40,435 nucleotides of DNA, taken from IMG/VR virus record IMGVR_UViG_3300003323_000149, positions 1-40,435 of that record. One strand, 5' to 3'. Positions within the stretch are counted from its first letter, which is position 1; the number at the start of each line of letters is the position of its first letter. This document shows, one piece after another, positions 37,382 through 40,435 of the stretch. The notes below the pieces were generated by a model. It did no database searches, was not told the origin of the DNA, and saw only the letters and a program-made list of their open reading frames with translations. The position numbers and the translations under genes are program-made. The DNA is from a virus.

Positions 37382-37627
37382 TTAAATGCAGCCCAACCAC
37401 GCACGGCTGTAGGCGTCAAACAAGTCCAGCCCCTGCCACTCCTCCACCGCGCCGGGCATCACCTCGGCCTTCTTGCGGAGGGTGTCTGCGATGGTCTGCA
37501 CGGCCTTGTTCTGGTCGTTGATGTGCTCAAACTGCTTGATGGGATCGGGTGCCGCCGGCTTGGTTTGGCGGATCGGAGCGCCCAGGCCGCCGAGCGGGTC
37601 AAGAGGCAGGTCTTGCGTGGTCTTCAT
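37382..37627 (-). CDS. Small early protein upstream of parB-like gene
   Basis: An 81-residue protein from ATG 37627 (ATGA overlap with the upstream gene). It is acidic to neutral with Pro/Gly-rich start and a helical end (IKQFEHINDQNKAVQTIADT, LDLFDAYSRAWLGCI). No family is recognised. Confidence 0.55.
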   Translation of the reverse strand: MKTTQDLPLDPLGGLGAPIRQTKPAAPDPIKQFEHINDQNKAVQTIADTLRKKAEVMPGAVEEWQGLDLFDAYSRAWLGCI

Positions 37628-37974
37628 GCGGTCCTCCGAAGCAACATCACTTCGACTTCCTGGATGACCGACAAAGCGGCCTCCCGGGCTTGGAACTGGC
37701 CGATGGCTGCGTTGCCGCACCATGCTTGGAATGCCTTGACGTACTTGGCCGGCATGTCGCGCTGGTCAGGGTCGTCGCTGAGATAGCTGCTCATGTGCGA
37801 GACCTGGATGCCGCAATAGCGGGCGCATGCTGTCTGGGCCCCTGGGGCCTTATCACGCCGCTTAGCCCAGCACAGCAGCACGGCATCGCGGAAGGTCTTG
37901 ATGGCGTTGATCTCGTCGGGATGCACGACGCTGGGCGCATCGATCCGACAGAGGATCGGTAGCTCAAGCTGCAT
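37624..37974 (-). CDS. Helix-turn-helix-like regulator in cII position
   Basis: A 116-residue protein. ATG 37974 has GGAGA six bases upstream and is preferred over ATG 37986. The middle (TFRDAVLLCWAKRRDKAPGA, ARYCGIQVSHMSSYLSDDPD, QRDMPAKYVKAFQAWCGN) reads as an HTH domain followed by a helix, a form often found in phages just downstream of cro, where lambda has cII. A tandem 12-base repeat lies about 30 bases upstream. A regulatory DNA-binding role is inferred. Confidence 0.6.
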   Translation of the reverse strand: MQLELPILCRIDAPSVVHPDEINAIKTFRDAVLLCWAKRRDKAPGAQTACARYCGIQVSHMSSYLSDDPDQRDMPAKYVKAFQAWCGNAAIGQFQAREAALSVIQEVEVMLLRRTA

Positions 37975-38001
37975 GGCGGTCTCCATAGATAGAAATCACT
38001 G

Positions 38002-38025
38002 ACTTCCCAGTGGACTTACCAGTGG
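38002..38025. repeat. Two adjacent 12-base repeats (ACTTNCCAGTGG)
   Basis: ACTTCCCAGTGG (38002-38013) is followed immediately by ACTTACCAGTGG (38014-38025). They lie upstream of the cII-position gene (- strand) and of a short + strand gene. Tandem 12-mers are spaced like adjacent regulator sites. Confidence 0.5.
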
Positions 38026-38046
38026 TGGGGCGAACAAAGTGAAGCC

Positions 38047-38166
38047 ATGACGACACGACCCACACCCCACTCGCTATCAGCCGGACGGCTGGTGTTCATC
38101 CGTGCCTTGAGGGCGCTGGCGCAGGAGCTGTTGCTGCAGGCCATGGAGTTGGAGAGGGGGCTGTGA
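38047..38166 (+). CDS. 39-residue basic protein, + strand against the PR operon
   Basis: ATG 38047 to TGA 38166: TTRPTPHSLSAGRLVFIRAL then RALAQELLLQAMELERGL, one amphipathic helix. It runs against the PR-like transcript. I recall similar small proteins next to phage regulatory regions, but the ribosome site is weak (gtgaag). Confidence 0.4.
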   Translation: MTTRPTPHSLSAGRLVFIRALRALAQELLLQAMELERGL

Positions 38167-38241
38167 TGGCCGCGAAGGGCGGGTGCGCCGTCCCGAATTA
38201 CGCTTGCGGCTCCTACACCAGCAGGCCCGAGAGGCGCACCC

Positions 38242-38484
38242 ATGGAAAAATTCGTCGGACTCCTGAAAGTCGAATCCTTCGCGGGCTTCGTGCACGCGCC
38301 AGATGGCGACAAGCCATACGTAGAAGTGAAGTTCTGGACGTTCACCAACGCCACGGATTCAAGGGAGTGGCCGCGCGTACGCATGAGCCAAGCACAAGCT
38401 GCATCGCTCATAGACCACCTTCAAAAGGCGATTGCGGCCCCTGCGCTGTCGAAGAGCTCCAAACCTGCCGGCTCGGGCCACTGA
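38242..38484 (+). CDS. 80-residue protein, + strand between cro and the cII-position gene
   Basis: ATG 38242 with GAGAGG seven bases upstream. The sequence (MEKFVGLLKVESFAGFVHAP, DGDKPYVEVKFWTFTNATDS, MSQAQAASLIDHLQKAIAAP) has a beta-then-helix pattern and normal composition, so it looks real. Orientation against the PR operon suggests expression from its own promoter, perhaps in the lysogen. Its 3' end overlaps the opposite-strand gene 38408-38647. A GC-rich stem (38501-38518) lies just downstream. Confidence 0.55.
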   Translation: MEKFVGLLKVESFAGFVHAPDGDKPYVEVKFWTFTNATDSREWPRVRMSQAQAASLIDHLQKAIAAPALSKSSKPAGSGH

Positions 38485-38647
38485 CAAGCCATGCGGCACG
38501 CCCGGGGTTGCTCCGGGGGCTGCGAGGACGTGACCTCACAGAAATGCCGTCTTGGTCATCTCCCCCGCGCGGCGGCTTGCCATACGGCGATGGATGGCCC
38601 TTGACGGCAAACACCATCAGCAAGATTCCAAGCTCGCGAGGGCGCAC
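38408..38647 (-). CDS. Short gene coupled to cro, uncertain
   Basis: GTG 38647 starts one base after the cro stop and has a perfect AGGAGG six bases upstream, inside the end of cro, which strongly suggests coupled translation. The product is 79 residues: RPRELGILLMVFAVKGHPSP then a low-complexity Arg/Ser/Pro-rich tail. It overlaps the + strand gene 38242-38484 by 77 bases. No known family; the tail may be poorly constrained. Confidence 0.4.
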   Translation of the reverse strand: MRPRELGILLMVFAVKGHPSPYGKPPRGGDDQDGISVRSRPRSPRSNPGRAAWLVSGPSRQVWSSSTAQGPQSPFEGGL

Positions 38648-38648
38648 G

Positions 38649-38909
38649 TCAGGCCTCCTGCTGTTCTTCGGCGGGCTTGCCCTTGAGCCGCTTCTTGGTC
38701 AGCTCGGGCCAGATCAGCGCCCAGTCGTCGGGGCGAAGCTCTTGACGGGTGACTTCTCTGTTCGTGACCCTCTCAATGGCGACGGCCGTTGCTGGAGGAA
38801 CAGGCCGCGCGCCACTCAGGATCTGACTGAGAAAGGAGGCCGGAATGTCCGCAGCCTTGGCTAGCCACGATGTACGTCCGCGCGGTGCGCACCAATCCTT
38901 GAGTTCCAT
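38649..38909 (-). CDS. Cro-like repressor (YdaS-type helix-turn-helix)
   Basis: An 86-residue protein from ATG 38909. The HTH reads TSWLAKAADIPASFLSQILS followed by GARPVPPATAVAIERVTNRE, the layout of YdaS/Cro-type regulators, then a charged tail. It is divergent from the repressor, with the PR-like promoter between them. ATG 38909 lies seven bases after the -10 box, so its mRNA may be leaderless. It is expected to bind the TAGCAATGC operators and block repressor synthesis. Confidence 0.82.
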   Translation of the reverse strand: MELKDWCAPRGRTSWLAKAADIPASFLSQILSGARPVPPATAVAIERVTNREVTRQELRPDDWALIWPELTKKRLKGKPAEEQQEA

Positions 38910-38916
38910 GCAGCCC

Positions 38917-38954
38917 AGTTTAGCAATGCAAAACCGAGACTGCAAGCATTGCTT
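38917..38954 (-). promoter_or_regulatory. PR-like promoter with operator pair
   Basis: On the - strand TTGCAG (38945-38940), a 17-base spacer and TAAACT (38922-38917) form the promoter of cro. Operators: TAGCAATGC at 38921-38929 and its inverted form GCATTGCTT at 38946-38954, 16 bases apart, covering the -10 and the -35. The 38 bases match the PL-like promoter at 40185-40222 in 31 positions. Confidence 0.7.
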
Positions 38955-38966
38955 GCGTTCGCCTGC

Positions 38967-38983
38967 TTACGATTTAGCAATGC
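38967..38983 (+). promoter_or_regulatory. Repressor promoter and operator over the start codon
   Basis: An extended -10 (TG-c-TTACGA, 38964-38972) stands six to seven bases before ATG 38980. A third TAGCAATGC (38975-38983) contains the start codon. No ribosome site is present, so the repressor mRNA is probably leaderless, as for lambda cI from PRM. No good -35 is seen, so activation by bound repressor is possible. Confidence 0.5.
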
Positions 38984-39468
38984 ATATCGGGCAAACCCTC
39001 AAGGCTGTCATGAAGCAGCGCAACGTCTCCACGTCGGAGATGGCGCTGCATTGCGAGGTGACGCGGGGCGCTGTGTCAAATTGGTTCTCGACTGGGAGAA
39101 TCACCAAGGAGAATTTGGTCAAGGCAGCAGCCAAGCTAGGTGTTACCGTGGAGGAGCTCGTGATGGGCGGCCTCGGCGAGCGCACGACCCCGGCCCTGCC
39201 TCCGCTGCCGGTAGCAGATGCCGCTGACGAGACGTTTACGCTGCTGAGCCACTTCAAACAGCTCGACGGCGCCAAACGCGCTTTAGTGATCAAGTTTGCG
39301 GAAGATCAAGTTTTCGGACGAACGGCGAACACTGAAATCGTTGCCAACCCTAAATTGAAGCCGGCGCCGAGGCTGGTGCCGAGGGCAATCAAAGACGAGG
39401 GGGCAATATCAAAACGACCGAAAACTTCAGAGTTGTCGGGGGCACGCGGGCGGAAGGGGCGGAAGTGA
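38980..39468 (+). CDS. Prophage repressor (CI-like) without LexA-type peptidase
   Basis: A 162-residue protein. Residues 1-62 are an HTH_3 domain (GQTLKAVMKQRNVSTSEMAL, EVTRGAVSNWFSTGRITKEN). A helical middle (DETFTLLSHFKQLDGAKRAL, VIKFAEDQVFG) and a basic, disordered tail (RPKTSELSGARGRKGRK) follow. There is no S24/LexA Ser-Lys peptidase domain, so RecA-stimulated self-cleavage is unlikely. Position and direction (divergent from cro, same direction as PL) are those of lambda cI. ATG 38980 is inside an operator. Confidence 0.8.
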   Translation: MHIGQTLKAVMKQRNVSTSEMALHCEVTRGAVSNWFSTGRITKENLVKAAAKLGVTVEELVMGGLGERTTPALPPLPVADAADETFTLLSHFKQLDGAKRALVIKFAEDQVFGRTANTEIVANPKLKPAPRLVPRAIKDEGAISKRPKTSELSGARGRKGRK

Positions 39469-39704
39469 AGCCACCCTTTGCACTCGTCCCCGACTCCATC
39501 TCACACGACACGCGCGTTTGCCTTGAGCAGCTTGCGGCCCAAGCCAAAGACGGAGATGTGATCGGCATTGCCTATGCCGTCATGTACCGAGGCAGGCATT
39601 TCATCGTCAACACCGCCGGGGAGTTGCATCGCAACCCGACGTTTGCGCGGGGTGCCGTCGCCGCGCTGGATGACGAACTGAGTCGGATGGCATGGGGGGA
39701 TTGA
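39465..39704 (+). CDS. Conserved small protein downstream of the repressor (rexA-like position)
   Basis: A 79-residue protein from GTG 39465, GTGA-coupled to the repressor and with GGAAGGGG nearby. The sequence (ALVPDSISHDTRVCLEQLAA, DGDVIGIAYAVMYRGRHFIV, LHRNPTFARGAVAALDDELS) matches a family I recall next to repressor genes of Burkholderiales prophages; no function known. It is expressed with the repressor, hence in the lysogen. Confidence 0.7.
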   Translation: MKPPFALVPDSISHDTRVCLEQLAAQAKDGDVIGIAYAVMYRGRHFIVNTAGELHRNPTFARGAVAALDDELSRMAWGD

Positions 39705-40138
39705 TGAAGCGATCAATAGCTTGCGTTGCGATGATGACGGCAGTGGCCGGCTGCGCAACGCCCCAAAAGTTCCACCTCGTTATGAACCAATACGTGGGGC
39801 GCAGCGAGGCTGAATTGGTCGGCAAGCTTGGGCCTCCGCAATCCGTCTATGTGCTCGCGGACGGCACCAGGATAATGACCTACACGCGCGGCAGCACGAT
39901 GCTGCTACCTGGCGCCATCACGACAACACCTGTCACCACCAACACCACCGGACAACTCAATGTCACGTCTGGTGCGCAACAGGGCTATGGCACGTACACC
40001 CAGCGGTCCACAACCTATGTCCAGCAGCAAGCGCCAAGCACCGCCGTGAACGTGTACTGCACCGTCCACTTCACCCTGCACCCCAAGGGGTACGTTCAGT
40101 CTTGGCGCAGCGAAGGCAACAACTGCGTATCGACCTAG
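39704..40138 (+). CDS. Lipoprotein expressed with the repressor (lysogenic-conversion candidate)
   Basis: A 144-residue protein from ATG 39704 (one-base overlap, GGGGGGA ribosome site). It has a signal peptide with lipobox (MKRSIACVAMMTAVAGCATP; AVAG-C, Cys20). The mature part (KFHLVMNQYVGRSEAELVGK, LGPPQSVYVLADGTRIMTYT) has the pattern of small SmpA/BamE-like or DUF-type outer-membrane lipoproteins, followed by a Thr/Gln-rich stretch and a final Cys pair (NVYCTVHF, GNNCVST). It ends just before an intrinsic terminator. Superinfection exclusion or envelope modification is inferred from its rex-like position. Confidence 0.72.
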   Translation: MKRSIACVAMMTAVAGCATPQKFHLVMNQYVGRSEAELVGKLGPPQSVYVLADGTRIMTYTRGSTMLLPGAITTTPVTTNTTGQLNVTSGAQQGYGTYTQRSTTYVQQQAPSTAVNVYCTVHFTLHPKGYVQSWRSEGNNCVST

Positions 40139-40150
40139 GGTAATCCCAGA

Positions 40151-40172
40151 CCGCCTTCGGGCGGATTTTTTT
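40151..40172 (+). terminator. Intrinsic terminator after the lysogeny genes
   Basis: CCGCC-TTCG-GGCGG (40151-40164) with a stable TTCG tetraloop is followed by ATTTTTTT. It ends the repressor-lipoprotein transcript just before the PL-like promoter. Confidence 0.92.
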
Positions 40173-40184
40173 CGCCTTTCGGTT

Positions 40185-40222
40185 TAGCAATGCTTGCGCT
40201 ATTGGTTTTGCATTGCTATATT
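40185..40222 (+). promoter_or_regulatory. PL-like early promoter with operator pair
   Basis: TTGCGC (40194-40199), a 17-base spacer and TATATT (40217-40222). Operators TAGCAATGC (40185-40193) and GCATTGCTA (40210-40218) are a perfect inverted repeat 16 bases apart that overlaps both boxes. It drives the pentapeptide gene and the + strand early operon. Confidence 0.75.
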
Positions 40223-40286
40223 CCTCCCATCGACCCCACCAACAGCCTCCCATCCCGGGACGGCGGGTGGGGATAGGAGGTGGGAG
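40223..40286 (+). promoter_or_regulatory. Leader of the PL-like transcript
   Basis: The leader has a perfect ribosome site AGGAGG (40275-40280) six bases before ATG 40287. CCTCCCAT occurs twice (40223-40230 and 40246-40253); each can pair with the TGGGAG/GTGGGAG stretch next to the start codon, so the ribosome site can be hidden in alternative stems. Confidence 0.45.
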
Positions 40287-40435
40287 ATGGCAACTCAGAA
40301 GATCGTGAGTCGTTGGGACAGCAGCAAAGTGCTGTTTGAGTGCGAGGTGCCCGAAGGCCTGGATAGCGGCCTGGCAATGCGCCACGCGTTGGAGAAGGCT
40401 GTTGAAGCGCGCGCCAACCTCGCGGGCGCCAACCT
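40287..40435 (+). CDS. Pentapeptide-repeat protein, 5' part (continues at window start)
   Basis: The first 49 codons: a charged start (ATQKIVSRWDSSKVLFECEV, EGLDSGLAMRHALEKAVEAR) then ANLAGANL pentapeptides encoded by 15-base repeats (aacctcgcgggcgcc). The gene runs off the window end in frame and continues at base 3 of the window once the four-base overlap acct is allowed; the joined product is about 168 residues. First gene after the PL-like promoter. Function unknown. Confidence 0.8.
   Translation, partial: MATQKIVSRWDSSKVLFECEVPEGLDSGLAMRHALEKAVEARANLAGAN

Noticed and set aside
35823-37786. Long + strand frames (376 and 367 codons) over helicase and ParB-like genes
   Set aside because: No motifs, wrong strand for the operon, and the opposite frames have complete helicase and ParB signatures.
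38163-38864. A 233-codon + strand frame over 38242-38484 and the end of cro
   Set aside because: Out of frame with the better-supported genes here, low-complexity and Arg-rich, no good start context.
40410-40435. Short repeats at the window ends as a possible CRISPR array or terminal repeat
   Set aside because: They are in-frame 15-base codon repeats of a pentapeptide protein; no spacers, and the shared end is only four bases.

Overview
The window looks like one complete, circularly permuted genome of a temperate P22-like podovirus (about 40.4 kb, GC-rich). The first and last gene are two halves of one pentapeptide-repeat gene: the last four bases (acct) equal the first four, and overlapping them keeps the reading frame. 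Head and tail genes follow the P22 order (TerS, TerL, portal, scaffold, coat, gp4-like, gp10-like, ejection proteins, tailspike). Integrase, an excisionase-like gene and a lambda-style immunity region show that it is temperate. GC content and recalled similarity of many small proteins to phages of Burkholderia, Bordetella and Comamonadaceae suggest a betaproteobacterial (Burkholderiales) host; this is inference.

Layout. (a) 40.15 kb through the origin of coordinates to 9.7 kb, + strand: the PL-like early operon. It starts with the pentapeptide protein and small proteins, then ERF annealing protein and YqaJ-type exonuclease, then a long series of small accessory genes. Among these are a DPPH methyltransferase, a HAD phosphatase of the RNA-repair type, an Acb2-like anti-CBASS protein, an RLIG1/DUF5565-like RNA ligase and an AlpA/Xis-like regulator. 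(b) 9.69-10.65 kb, - strand: tyrosine integrase, followed by a 431-base non-coding stretch that may hold attP. (c) 11.08-31.57 kb, - strand: late operon read from high to low coordinates: small virion-type proteins, a GroES-like co-chaperonin, packaging, head, an inserted block with a clan GH-A-like glycosidase, tail and ejection proteins, tailspike, and lysis genes. At least six intrinsic terminators lie inside it, which fits antitermination by a Q-like protein. (d) 31.74-38.9 kb, - strand: the PR-like early operon: Cro-like repressor, small regulators, ParB-like protein, helicase, Toprim primase, SSB-like protein, NinB, RusA, an HNH/Ref-like protein and Q. (e) 38.9-40.2 kb: immunity region, with the repressor (+) diverging from Cro (-), two genes in the lambda rex position including a lipoprotein, and a terminator.

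How it works together. Two nearly identical promoter-operator modules (31 of 38 positions equal) control the two early operons. Each carries an inverted pair of TAGCAATGC-type 9-mers 16 bases apart; a further copy covers the repressor start codon. PL feeds recombination and host-takeover or counter-defence functions, PR feeds replication and finally Q, and Q would switch on the terminator-studded late operon.

The most interesting content is the accessory block at 3.1-9.7 kb. It combines an RNA-end phosphatase family, an RNA ligase and a cyclic-oligonucleotide sponge, and many of its genes share a CCCCTGCC leader where a Shine-Dalgarno sequence would be expected.
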